Source: JBFMHP01 sp964557295
GTDB lineage: Bacteria > Pseudomonadota > Gammaproteobacteria > RBG-16-57-12
DNA length: 23,193 nt
Assembly (NCBI GenBank): GCA_964557295.1
Contig: CAZKZP010000046.1
Span: forward strand, 1 to 23,193
Reading direction: 5' to 3'
Shown piece by piece: positions 8,056 through 14,405 of this stretch (position 1 is its first letter; every line of letters starts with the position of its first letter). The notes under the pieces are model-generated. The model saw only the letters and a list, made by a program, of their open reading frames with translations, had not been told where the DNA came from and did not search any database. Position numbers and translations under genes: made by a program.

Positions 8056-8143
8056 CAGAGTGCGGCAGGTGTCAGGCGACAAGCAGCGCATCGGTCAAAA
8101 CAAACAAGCCTGGAACCAAGCGCGCCGTACTTGCTCCTGACGA

Positions 8144-8434
8144 TCACCACCCCCACCATTTTTGTATGCCAAGTATGAACCGCCAGATACCTCCCATGAT
8201 GGAGGGGAAGATATTGGGAAACAGCAGCGCAAAAGCCATAAATCCCAATATTGTGTACCACAGCACTGCCGATGATAGAAATGCATCCCAGTGAACGTAT
8301 ATGGCAAGTTGCTGATTAACCCACAGCCACAAAAAGACGGCGGTAGGAATAGAAAATAGCATCGACGCGAGCAGCCCCATAATTCTGGACTCGATAAACC
8401 CTTCCCGCTTTTCAAGGCCTTTTCTGTATCTCAT
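8144..8434 (-). CDS. Small membrane protein of unknown function
   Basis: I do not recognise a family. The 96-residue product has a basic N-terminus (MRYRKGLEKREGF) followed by hydrophobic stretches at about 20-45 and 55-85, suggesting two to three membrane segments with an aromatic-rich C-terminus (WRFILGIQKWWGW). Base composition is visibly poorer in GC than the flanking genes. It begins 42 bases after the oxidoreductase gene, and the interval resembles the start of an integron attC site, so it may be a captured cassette gene. No clear Shine-Dalgarno sequence is seen. It is convergent with the FAD dehydrogenase gene, whose stop is 88 bases away. Being a real gene is likely but not certain. 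Confidence 0.6.
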   Translation of the reverse strand: MRYRKGLEKREGFIESRIMGLLASMLFSIPTAVFLWLWVNQQLAIYVHWDAFLSSAVLWYTILGFMAFALLFPNIFPSIMGGIWRFILGIQKWWGW

Positions 8435-8447
8435 TTTTTGTGTGCGA

Positions 8448-8482
8448 CGTTCGCCAGAGTGGCGTTGAGTGTGTTGTTAGAC
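8448..8482 (-). other. attC-like half site behind the oxidoreductase gene
   Basis: Read on the minus strand, the last codons and stop of the oxidoreductase gene run into GTCTAAC (8476-8482), which fits the integron R'' consensus RYYYAAC. This is followed by AACACACTCAACGCCA and TGGCG, a small stem (CGCCA-CTC-TGGCG), then GAACG. The order (gene stop inside RYYYAAC, then a CTCAACGCC-like arm) is typical for a cassette 3' end, but no R' site (GTTRRRY) was found before the next gene, so at best this is a degraded attC. Confidence 0.35.
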
Positions 8483-9061
8483 ATTGGCATTCGACCCAAG
8501 ACGTTTGACCATGGCAATCCATTTTTCCCGTGCTTGCGGTGTGGAGCCCCTGACGGGGGCGAGCTCGGTAAGCTGCACGACCTTGATGCCACAAAACCCA
8601 AGGATGGTTCGCTTCATTTCGTTATGCCCGGGCCGGTGATATATCCACCGGTAATACCAAGCGGGAGTGTCCATCGTCACGATCAAATGCGCGGTGCGGC
8701 CAGACAGCAGCTTATCCCAAAATACGGAACCGTCGCGATATTTGAAGGCGAAGCCAGGCAAAAATACCCGATCAAAAAATCCCTTCATCAATGCGGGCAT
8801 CGCCCCCCACCAATTGGGATAAACGAAAACCAGGTGATTTGACCATTGGATGAGTTCCTGGGCTCTGACTAGATCGGGCTCTAGTTCTTGTCTTCTGTTG
8901 TATCCATGCCAAAGAACCGGATCGAACTGTAACTCTCCAAGCTTAAGCTCACGAACCTCATAACCCGAAGCGGTTGCACTCGCGGCATATGCGCTGGCCA
9001 GCACCGCGCAAAAACTATCTGTATCGGGATGGCCCAGAATGACGAGAATTTTATTTTTCAT
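8477..9061 (-). CDS. NAD(P)H oxidoreductase, flavodoxin-like fold (MdaB/KefF/NQO1-type)
   Basis: A 194-residue soluble flavoprotein that probably reduces quinones or similar acceptors with NAD(P)H by two-electron transfer. The N-terminus KILVILGHPDTDSF is the FMN-phosphate-binding loop of this family. Central YPNWWGAMPALMKGFFDRVFLPGFAF (about 81-106) is its active-site and dimer signature, and a glycine-rich stretch around LGFCGIK (154-160) packs near the flavin. Length is normal. The start is the ATG at 9061; a strong Shine-Dalgarno sequence is not evident. GC content is visibly lower than in flanking genes, and both ends of the gene adjoin attC-like motifs, suggesting acquisition as a cassette. 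No potassium efflux partner (KefC) gene is nearby, so a KefF role is not supported. Confidence 0.88.
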   Translation of the reverse strand: MKNKILVILGHPDTDSFCAVLASAYAASATASGYEVRELKLGELQFDPVLWHGYNRRQELEPDLVRAQELIQWSNHLVFVYPNWWGAMPALMKGFFDRVFLPGFAFKYRDGSVFWDKLLSGRTAHLIVTMDTPAWYYRWIYHRPGHNEMKRTILGFCGIKVVQLTELAPVRGSTPQAREKWIAMVKRLGSNANV

Positions 9062-9073
9062 AGTTGATCCATT

Positions 9074-9132
9074 GGTTAACGCCTGAGGGAAGCGGTGCGA
9101 TGTTGGGCTTCATAAAAAGCATGCAGCCCAAC
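9074..9132 (-). other. attC-like sequence and hairpin upstream of the oxidoreductase gene
   Basis: On the minus strand an 8-bp inverted repeat GTTGGGCT / AGCCCAAC (9102-9109 and 9125-9132, loop 15) is followed by ATCGCACCGCTTCCCTCAGGC and GTTAACC. GTTGGGC fits the integron R' consensus (GTTRRRY) and GCCCAAC fits R'' (RYYYAAC). The CTCAGGCGTTA stretch just before the gene is like an attC 3' end, although GTTAACC misses the consensus by one base. The interval is too short for a complete attC. It may be a decayed recombination site, or simply a hairpin ending the aas-lplT transcript. Confidence 0.35.
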
Positions 9133-9144
9133 CTGCTGAGTTTT

Positions 9145-9525
9145 TCAGAGCTTCCCGAGTATTTCATGATCGGATAACTCATGACCAACCCAGACCACTA
9201 CTTTTCTCGCGCCGGCGCTCATGGCCACTTCTCTCAAAATTCTGGCTTCAATTTCAGACAGTCCGCCGTCCACCATTTCCATCGGGTGAATGACGATCTT
9301 GGGGGCTGGCGAATACCATCTGCCGGAAAGGATTTTTTTCAGGCCCGCTTTCAAGACCTGTTGTGACTTGGTGAATTCGCCGATCAGTAGCCGCGTGGTT
9401 GTGAAGGGCTCAAGCGCAGATGATTGGATTTCTATTTTGCGTTCCACATGGCGTATCTGGAACCTGTTTTTGAACACCTTAACGTAAAGAGTTTCGTTAA
9501 ATAGATTACGCATCATGGCTGCCAT
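9145..9525 (-). CDS. Orphan MreB-N-terminal-like protein
   Basis: A 126-residue soluble protein related to the first part of the actin homologue MreB. Residues 42-66 (TTTRLLIGEFTKSQQVLKAGLKKI) resemble the MreB stretch with DGVIADF and its following helix. Residues 75-113 (PKIVIHPM...GGLSEIEARILREVAMSAGARKVVVWVG) resemble the MreB segment with VERRAIRESA..AGAREV. The nucleotide phosphate loop of MreB (DLGTANT) is absent: the N-terminus is NETLYVKVFKNRF. The region between is shortened and everything after the first third of MreB is missing. ATP binding and filament formation in the usual way are therefore unlikely. It starts 37 bases after lplT and probably belongs to the aas-lplT transcript; two further ATGs (9516, 9513) are alternative starts. 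I recall similar short MreB-like proteins in other gammaproteobacteria but cannot check this. Confidence 0.75.
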   Translation of the reverse strand: MAAMMRNLFNETLYVKVFKNRFQIRHVERKIEIQSSALEPFTTTRLLIGEFTKSQQVLKAGLKKILSGRWYSPAPKIVIHPMEMVDGGLSEIEARILREVAMSAGARKVVVWVGHELSDHEILGKL

Positions 9526-9562
9526 TCACTAGAATTCGTTTTGTGGTAAAAGCTCATTGATT

Positions 9563-10729
9563 TTATCTTTCGCCCCTGGGATCCGGCGGCAGCTGCCAGG
9601 CGACGACCAGTGTTGCGATCAGCACGACGATCCCCAACACGAAGATCGATAGCACTGGCTCGGCGCCGAGGGTCGTGGCGTAGGTGTAGGCGCCAACGGT
9701 GGCGAGCATGGCAAGGTTTTCGAAAAAGTTTTGCATCGCTACGGCGCCGCCGCTGCCGATGGTGTTGTGGCCGATCTCTTGCAGCGCGGCGTTGATCGGC
9801 ACGACGAACAGGCCGCCGGCGATGCCGATGCAAAACAGCACGGCGCGCGCGGGCCACAGCTCATCGATCAGGGACAGCACCAGGATCAACGCTCCCATCG
9901 CGTAAGCGGCCAGGCGCGCGCGGCGCAGATATTCGATCGGGATGAGCCGGGGCACCAGGGCGGCGCCGGCGATGATGCCGACGGCGAGGAATAAGGTGAG
10001 TTCGGCGACGTCGCTGGCGTTTGCGCTGTGCAGCACCAGCGGCGCCCACGCGACCAGCAACACGCGCAGCACGGCGGAGGCGCCCCAGAACAGGCTGGCG
10101 CCGAGCATGGAAAAGCGTGCGCGGGCCGTGGTGAAAAAGCCGCGCATCATGTGGAGGAAGTTCGGCAGCGCGGCAACGGCTTGCGCGCCGCGCGCGGGCA
10201 GGCGCGGGATCAGATAGGTGATGGCGAGCGAGGCGAGATAGCAGCCGAATACCGTCCAAAGCGCGCCGGCGATCGACCAATCGGCCAGCTTGGCTCCGAC
10301 CACGGTGCCGAGGATGATGGCGAGGATGGTCGAGCCTTCGATCAGGCCGTTGGCCTTGACCAGTTGCCCATGGCCGACCATCTCCGGCAATAGGCCGTAT
10401 TTGGCCGGGCCGTAGATCGCCGCGCCGATGCCGATGATGGCATAGGCGATGATCGGCTCGATCGCGAAGATGATCGCAAGCACGCCGAGACACTTGAACA
10501 GATTGCCGATCACCAGCACGCGCGGCTTGGGCTCGCGGTCGGCGAACGGCCCAACCCAGGGTGCGAGCAGCACGAAGGCGGCCAGAAACGCGCTTTGCAG
10601 CGCCGGCACATACCAGCCGTCGGCCTGACCGCTTTTCATCACCATGGCGATCACGGTGAACAGCACGGCGTTGTCGGCGAAGGCGGAGAAGAACTGCGCG
10701 AACAGCAGGGCCAACACGCCGCGGTTCAT
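9563..10729 (-). CDS. lplT: Lysophospholipid transporter LplT
   Basis: A 388-residue major facilitator superfamily protein that flips lysophospholipids, mainly lyso-phosphatidylethanolamine, across the inner membrane to the cytoplasmic face for re-acylation by Aas. Family signatures are AQFFSAFADNAVLFT near the N-terminus (11-25), APWVGPFADR (56-65) at the loop after the second membrane segment, GAAIYGPAKYGLLPEMV (102-118) and LVKANGLIEGSTI (123-135). Length agrees with the E. coli protein (397). Its ATG overlaps the aas stop by four bases (ATGA), so the two are translationally coupled. The order aas-lplT is the reverse of E. coli lplT-aas. Confidence 0.95.
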   Translation of the reverse strand: MNRGVLALLFAQFFSAFADNAVLFTVIAMVMKSGQADGWYVPALQSAFLAAFVLLAPWVGPFADREPKPRVLVIGNLFKCLGVLAIIFAIEPIIAYAIIGIGAAIYGPAKYGLLPEMVGHGQLVKANGLIEGSTILAIILGTVVGAKLADWSIAGALWTVFGCYLASLAITYLIPRLPARGAQAVAALPNFLHMMRGFFTTARARFSMLGASLFWGASAVLRVLLVAWAPLVLHSANASDVAELTLFLAVGIIAGAALVPRLIPIEYLRRARLAAYAMGALILVLSLIDELWPARAVLFCIGIAGGLFVVPINAALQEIGHNTIGSGGAVAMQNFFENLAMLATVGAYTYATTLGAEPVLSIFVLGIVVLIATLVVAWQLPPDPRGER

Positions 10730-12891
10730 GCTTCTACCTCGACGCGCACCAATTCGGCGACGCCTTTGTAGTCGATCTTGCCGGTGCCGAGCAGCGGCAT
10801 CTTCTTGGTGATGAGGATTTTCTTCGGCACGTTGATCTCGCCGATGCGCTGTTGCTTGGCTTGCGCGAGCAGTTCGGCGCGTGCGGCCGTGGGATGGGTG
10901 GTGACCAGCACCAGCTGCTCGCCCTTCTGCGCATCGGGGATGGTGACCACCGCATGCTGCAGATTGGGCCAGGCGGCGCTGGCCAGTTCCTCGGCGGCGG
11001 CGAGCGAGACCATCTCGCCGCCGATCTTGGCGAAACGCTTGGCGCGGCCGCAGATGCGGATGAAGCCCTCGGCATCGACGGTGACGATGTCGCCGGTGTC
11101 ATACCAGCCGGGGCCGTGTTCGGTGTGCGGCGGCACCAGTGTGCCGGGCCGGTCGTGCAGATAATAGCCGAGCATGATGTTCGGCCCCTTCACCTGCAAG
11201 CGTCCGCCTTCGGCCACGCCGGGCACGGGTTCGAGGCGGTGCTCGATGCCGGGCATCAGCCGGCCGACGCTGCCGGGCTGGATCTCCATCGAGGTGTTGG
11301 TCGAGAGCACCGGGCTGGTCTCGGTGGCGCCGTAGCCTTCGAAGATGCGCACGCCGAATTTTTCCGCCCACATGCGGCGCGTGTCGTCCTGCAATTTCTC
11401 CGCGCCGGCGAATACGTAACGGAGGCTGTAGAAATCATACGGGTGCGCGAAGCGCGCATACCCGGCGAGGAAGGTGTTGGTGCCGAACAGGATGGTGGCG
11501 TTGATGTCGTAGGCGACCTCCGGGACGATGCGGTAGTGCAGCGGCGAGGGATAGAAGAAGGTCTTCATGCCCGAGAGCAGCGGCAGCAGCGTGCCGGCGG
11601 TGAGGCCGAAGGAGTGGAACAGCGGCAGCGCATTGAGGATGATGTCCTGGCTGCTGAAATCCACGCGCGCGGCGAGCTGTTCGCGGTTGGCGAGCAGATT
11701 CGCGTGCGAGAGCACCACGCCCTTGGGCGTGCCCTCGGAGCCGGAGGTGAACAGGATCACCGCCGGATGCTGGCTGCCGACATGCGCGCAGTGGCGCCGA
11801 TAGGTCCAGCTGGGAAACAGCGCGCACAGCATGCCGCGCAGCCGGTCGACGAGGGACAGCGCGGCCGCGCAGTCTTCCAGATAATGCACTGTGACGCGCT
11901 GGCCCAGCGCGCCGATGGCCTCGTCGAGTTTCGCCAATTTGATGAAGCGCCGCGAGGTGAGCACGTGGTTGACTTGCGCGGTCGCGCACGCCTTGACCAT
12001 GCCGTTGGCGCCGACGGTGTAGTTGAGCATCGCCGGCACGCGCCCGAAGGCGTGCAGCCCCATGAACACGGCGACGGTGTTCATCATGCTCGGCAGCAGC
12101 ACGCCGACATTTTCCTGCGGCGCGGTGAAGCGCGCGAACACGCGCCCAAGGACGAAACTGCGCGCGAGCAGGCCGCGATAACTGAGCGGCTTGCGCTCGA
12201 TATCCTCCACCACGCGCTTGCGCGGGCCGTGCACCTGCTGCGCATCGAGCAGCGCCTGGAACAGGGTGCGCTGATAATGGCTGGTGGCGAACATCATCTC
12301 GGTCATGAGATCGGCGAGCAGGCGGCCGGCGTGCTTGCGCCGTTCGCGACCCTTCACCGCCTCGGGCGGACGGATGTGGCGCGGCGGTAGCACCGTGAGT
12401 TTGATGCGCGGAAACCAGCGCAGCCGCACGCGGCCTTTGAGGCGCGAGAACGGCGTGTATTGCGCGCCGTCGATGCGGATCGGCACCACGGTGGCGTTGG
12501 TCTTGTCGGCGACCAGGCCGCTGCCGTCGTAGATCTTCATCAGCGCGCCGGTTACGGTGATACGCCCTTCGGGGAAGATCACCACCTTCTGGCCCTTCTC
12601 CAGATAGCGGATCAGCGACTTGAGCGACATCGGGTTGGTCGGGTCCATCGGGAAGGTCTTGGTCATCTTCATGAACGGCCTGAAGTACCAGCGGTTGGCG
12701 ATCCTGGTGTTGACGGCGAAGGTGAGATTGTCCGGCAGAAACGCCGCCAGCAGCACCGCATCGAGAAACGAGGTGTGATTGGCGACGATGATGGCGCGGC
12801 TGCCGAGCTGATCGAAATGCTCCAGCCCCTTGATCTCGACGTTGTAGCAGGCCCGGAGCAGCCAGCGCAGCAGTGATTTGATCACATCCAT
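10726..12891 (-). CDS. aas: Bifunctional acyltransferase / acyl-ACP synthetase Aas
   Basis: Aas activates a fatty acid with ATP, loads it on acyl carrier protein, and transfers it to the free position of 2-acyl-lysophospholipids at the inner membrane. The N-terminal acyltransferase domain has the H(X4)D catalytic motif NHTSFLD (His39, Asp44), FPEGRITVTG and the IYDGSGLVADK region. The C-terminal AMP-forming ligase domain has FTSGSEGTPKGVV (381-393), a YGATETSPV motif, a WYDTGDIV core motif and a C-terminal GKIDYKG lysine motif. The ATG at 12891 is preferred: it gives 721 residues (E. coli 719), begins like known Aas proteins, and has an AAAGGG ribosome site 8 bases upstream. A longer reading from 13020 adds 43 basic residues with no family support. 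It overlaps lplT by four bases. A 6-bp hairpin (12960-12974) lies in the leader. Confidence 0.95.
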   Translation of the reverse strand: MDVIKSLLRWLLRACYNVEIKGLEHFDQLGSRAIIVANHTSFLDAVLLAAFLPDNLTFAVNTRIANRWYFRPFMKMTKTFPMDPTNPMSLKSLIRYLEKGQKVVIFPEGRITVTGALMKIYDGSGLVADKTNATVVPIRIDGAQYTPFSRLKGRVRLRWFPRIKLTVLPPRHIRPPEAVKGRERRKHAGRLLADLMTEMMFATSHYQRTLFQALLDAQQVHGPRKRVVEDIERKPLSYRGLLARSFVLGRVFARFTAPQENVGVLLPSMMNTVAVFMGLHAFGRVPAMLNYTVGANGMVKACATAQVNHVLTSRRFIKLAKLDEAIGALGQRVTVHYLEDCAAALSLVDRLRGMLCALFPSWTYRRHCAHVGSQHPAVILFTSGSEGTPKGVVLSHANLLANREQLAARVDFSSQDIILNALPLFHSFGLTAGTLLPLLSGMKTFFYPSPLHYRIVPEVAYDINATILFGTNTFLAGYARFAHPYDFYSLRYVFAGAEKLQDDTRRMWAEKFGVRIFEGYGATETSPVLSTNTSMEIQPGSVGRLMPGIEHRLEPVPGVAEGGRLQVKGPNIMLGYYLHDRPGTLVPPHTEHGPGWYDTGDIVTVDAEGFIRICGRAKRFAKIGGEMVSLAAAEELASAAWPNLQHAVVTIPDAQKGEQLVLVTTHPTAARAELLAQAKQQRIGEINVPKKILITKKMPLLGTGKIDYKGVAELVRVEVEA

Positions 12892-13102
12892 TCTAATTAC
12901 CCTTTTTATGTGTTTATTTCCTCGCGCAGTATTCTTCATGCTTTTGACGTGCGCGTCCAGCCGGCTATGCCGGCGGCGATATACAAGGATTACGGACGGC
13001 ACGGCCAGCGCTTGAGCCACGCGAGGCTGAGTTAACTTTCCGTTAAGGCGCGTATGTTATTGTGCGGGTCCCGACAACGAGTGCGGGCACTTCGGAGGTT
13101 TT

Positions 13103-13624
13103 ATGAAAAAGATTCTGGGCTTGGTTGCAGCAATGGCGGTTTCCACGAGTGCGTTTGCGACGCAGGAAACCTTTACGACGGCAGGGCCGCTGGATTGCAC
13201 CGCCGTGCTGTATTGTGTACAGAACACCAGTGACAATCTGTTCCAGCTCAAATTCATACCGACCTACCCCACCTCGGGTCCGTCGGCTACGGGATATAAC
13301 GTCAACGAGCCGGCGATCGAAATCTCGAACGCAAGCGGTGGCTTGATTGATCTCAACATCATGCAGGTGGCGCTGACCGGGTCCAACTTCTACAACGGTG
13401 TGACCTTCATCGGCGCGATCCAGCTGGAAAAGCAGGATGAACTCGGCAATTGGACCTACGTATCACAGTGGTCGACCACCGTCGCTTCGAAAGGGGTGTA
13501 CGTCATGTTCAACGGTCAAAAACCTTCAGCGCCGCTCATCAAGGGTGTGAAGGCGGTGCGGCTGACCGGCGTCAACGGCGCCACGATGTTCCGTATCGGC
13601 ATGATGAATCTCACGGCGCGCTAA
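13103..13624 (+). CDS. Secreted protein of unknown function
   Basis: I do not recognise this 173-residue protein. It has a clear Sec signal peptide (MKKILGLVAAMAVSTSAFA, likely cut after Ala19), so the mature form is about 154 residues in the periplasm or outside. The mature part is rich in Thr, Ser, Asn and Gly and looks beta-rich. Two cysteines (Cys32 and Cys38) sit in LDCTAVLYC and could form a disulfide. No lipobox, membrane anchor or catalytic motif is seen. A strong Shine-Dalgarno sequence, GGAGG, lies 6 bases before the ATG, suggesting good expression. It is transcribed alone, divergent from aas and convergent with the DUF2892-like gene; a 10-bp hairpin lies downstream. Confidence 0.8.
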   Translation: MKKILGLVAAMAVSTSAFATQETFTTAGPLDCTAVLYCVQNTSDNLFQLKFIPTYPTSGPSATGYNVNEPAIEISNASGGLIDLNIMQVALTGSNFYNGVTFIGAIQLEKQDELGNWTYVSQWSTTVASKGVYVMFNGQKPSAPLIKGVKAVRLTGVNGATMFRIGMMNLTAR

Positions 13625-13703
13625 GCGCGGGTTGAGTGCGTGCAGACTGGCGTGATGGAAGGTATCGCGGTGGGGTGTGCAGAGGAAGGATGTCAAACGG
13701 ACG

Positions 13704-13727
13704 AGGCGTGCGCCGAGGCGCACGCCT
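13704..13727. terminator. Hairpin between convergent genes
   Basis: A perfect 10-bp stem AGGCGTGCGC / GCGCACGCCT with a CGAG loop lies 79 bases after the secreted-protein stop and 33 bases after the DUF2892-like gene's stop. Only short T runs follow on either side, but the position between convergent genes fits a two-way terminator. Confidence 0.6.
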
Positions 13728-13760
13728 GCTTTCCGATCTTCGTGGTCAGGGTTGGCAAGC

Positions 13761-14039
13761 TCATACGGTCACGGTGTCCCGTGGCACATACGCGTCCTTC
13801 ACCCTGCGGGAGGACAGGCGCTTGTCGATGGCCGTCAGCGGATCCCAGCCGATCAGGCCGGTAAACAGCAGGTAGGCGGCCAGCAGCACCGGAAGCACGA
13901 ACCACGCACTGGAAACAAAGCCGCCGAATGCCACGGCGCCGTAGGCGGCGACGATGGTGACGGCCTTGGCCAACAGGATGTGGCTGACACGGGTGACGGC
14001 CCCGAGATTGGTGAAGCGGGTTTCAATCAAAGTATTCAT
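13761..14039 (-). CDS. DUF2892-like small inner-membrane protein
   Basis: A 92-residue membrane protein with two hydrophobic segments (about 20-43 and 46-64), followed by GWDPLTAIDKRLSS, which resembles the GxxPLxxLL ending of the DUF2892 domain (as in the membrane part of YgaP). A polar tail ends in RDTVTV. Stand-alone DUF2892 proteins have no firm function; some sit beside rhodanese or thiosulfate genes, but none is present here. The start at 14039 is secured by GAGGAG 8 bases upstream. Two perfect palindromes at 14064-14090 lie just before the ribosome site and suggest operator control. Confidence 0.72.
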   Translation of the reverse strand: MNTLIETRFTNLGAVTRVSHILLAKAVTIVAAYGAVAFGGFVSSAWFVLPVLLAAYLLFTGLIGWDPLTAIDKRLSSRRVKDAYVPRDTVTV

Positions 14040-14063
14040 ATTCTATCTCCTCGCTATGATGAT

Positions 14064-14090
14064 TGTCGTACGACACGCGGCAAGTGCCGC
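14064..14090. promoter_or_regulatory. Two adjacent palindromes upstream of the DUF2892-like gene
   Basis: TGTCGTACGACA (14064-14075) is a perfect 12-bp palindrome, followed one base later by GCGGCA-AG-TGCCGC (14077-14090), a perfect 6-bp inverted repeat. They lie 25-51 bases before the start codon at 14039, where a repressor could act. The first has the shape of a GntR- or TetR-type operator; no regulator is encoded beside it. Confidence 0.45.
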
Positions 14091-14280
14091 ATGTGAGAGG
14101 AAGTTATAGAACATCACGCTTAAATGGCACTTAGTGCTCGATGAATTTTATCTGGCATTGTGAAGCAGTCTCCAAATATGGACGACGCGTGGCCTGAATT
14201 GTGATGCGGTGCGCACCGACCGAGGCGGATCAGGCTTGGCCTTAAACTCCTGCATTAATTAGGGGACCCCTGATTACCAA

Positions 14281-14320
14281 GCCTCTACCCTAAAGGGCAT
14301 AAATCCCTGAGGGAGAGGGG
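14281..14320. repeat. Degenerate copy of the CCCTCTCCC-type repeat
   Basis: The sequence has CCTCTACCCTAAAGGG followed by TCCCTGAGGGAGAGGGG. It shares the AGGGAGAGGG core and CCTCTNCCCTAA block with the element at 540-621 but is shorter and less symmetric, so it looks like a decayed member of the same dispersed family. Confidence 0.5.
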
Positions 14321-14350
14321 ATGAAGTCCGATCTATTTTGATGCTCGGCT

Positions 14351-14381
14351 AAGGAACCTCTGATTAATTCAGAGCTTCCTT
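14351..14381 (-). terminator. Hairpin after the chemoreceptor gene
   Basis: AAGGAACCTCTGA / TCAGAGCTTCCTT forms a 13-bp stem with one mismatch around a TTAAT loop, 25 bases after the chemoreceptor stop. It has no T tail. Similar GGAACCTCTGATTAA motifs occur as dispersed repeats in some proteobacteria (recalled, not searched), so it may be a repeat that also ends transcription. Confidence 0.5.
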
Positions 14382-14405
14382 AGAGATATCAGACGACGCT
14401 GAACC

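Larger units (their letters stand above)
14040..14405. other. Gene-free stretch rich in palindromes and repeats
   Basis: No coding region is supported in these 366 bases. They hold the leader of the DUF2892-like gene with its palindromes, a perfect 12-bp palindrome CGGTGCGCACCG (14207-14218), AGGGGACCCCT (around 14262-14272), a CCCTGAGGGAGAGGGG element (14305-14320) related to the ackA-xfp repeat, and a 13-bp hairpin after the chemoreceptor gene. Much of it is poorer in GC than the neighbouring genes. Confidence 0.75.

Noticed and set aside
8438..8842. A plus-strand open frame of 134 codons
   Set aside because: Antisense to the NAD(P)H oxidoreductase, which has a clear family signature.
10852..12390. 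A 512-codon open frame on the plus strand
   Set aside because: Antisense to aas with shadow-like composition; aas itself shows all family motifs.
12892..13020. A 43-residue extension of Aas
   Set aside because: No family support; the ATG at 12891 has a ribosome site and gives the expected length.
13636..14096. Several plus-strand open frames over the DUF2892-like gene
   Set aside because: They overlap each other and the better-supported minus-strand gene with GAGGAG upstream and clear membrane helices.
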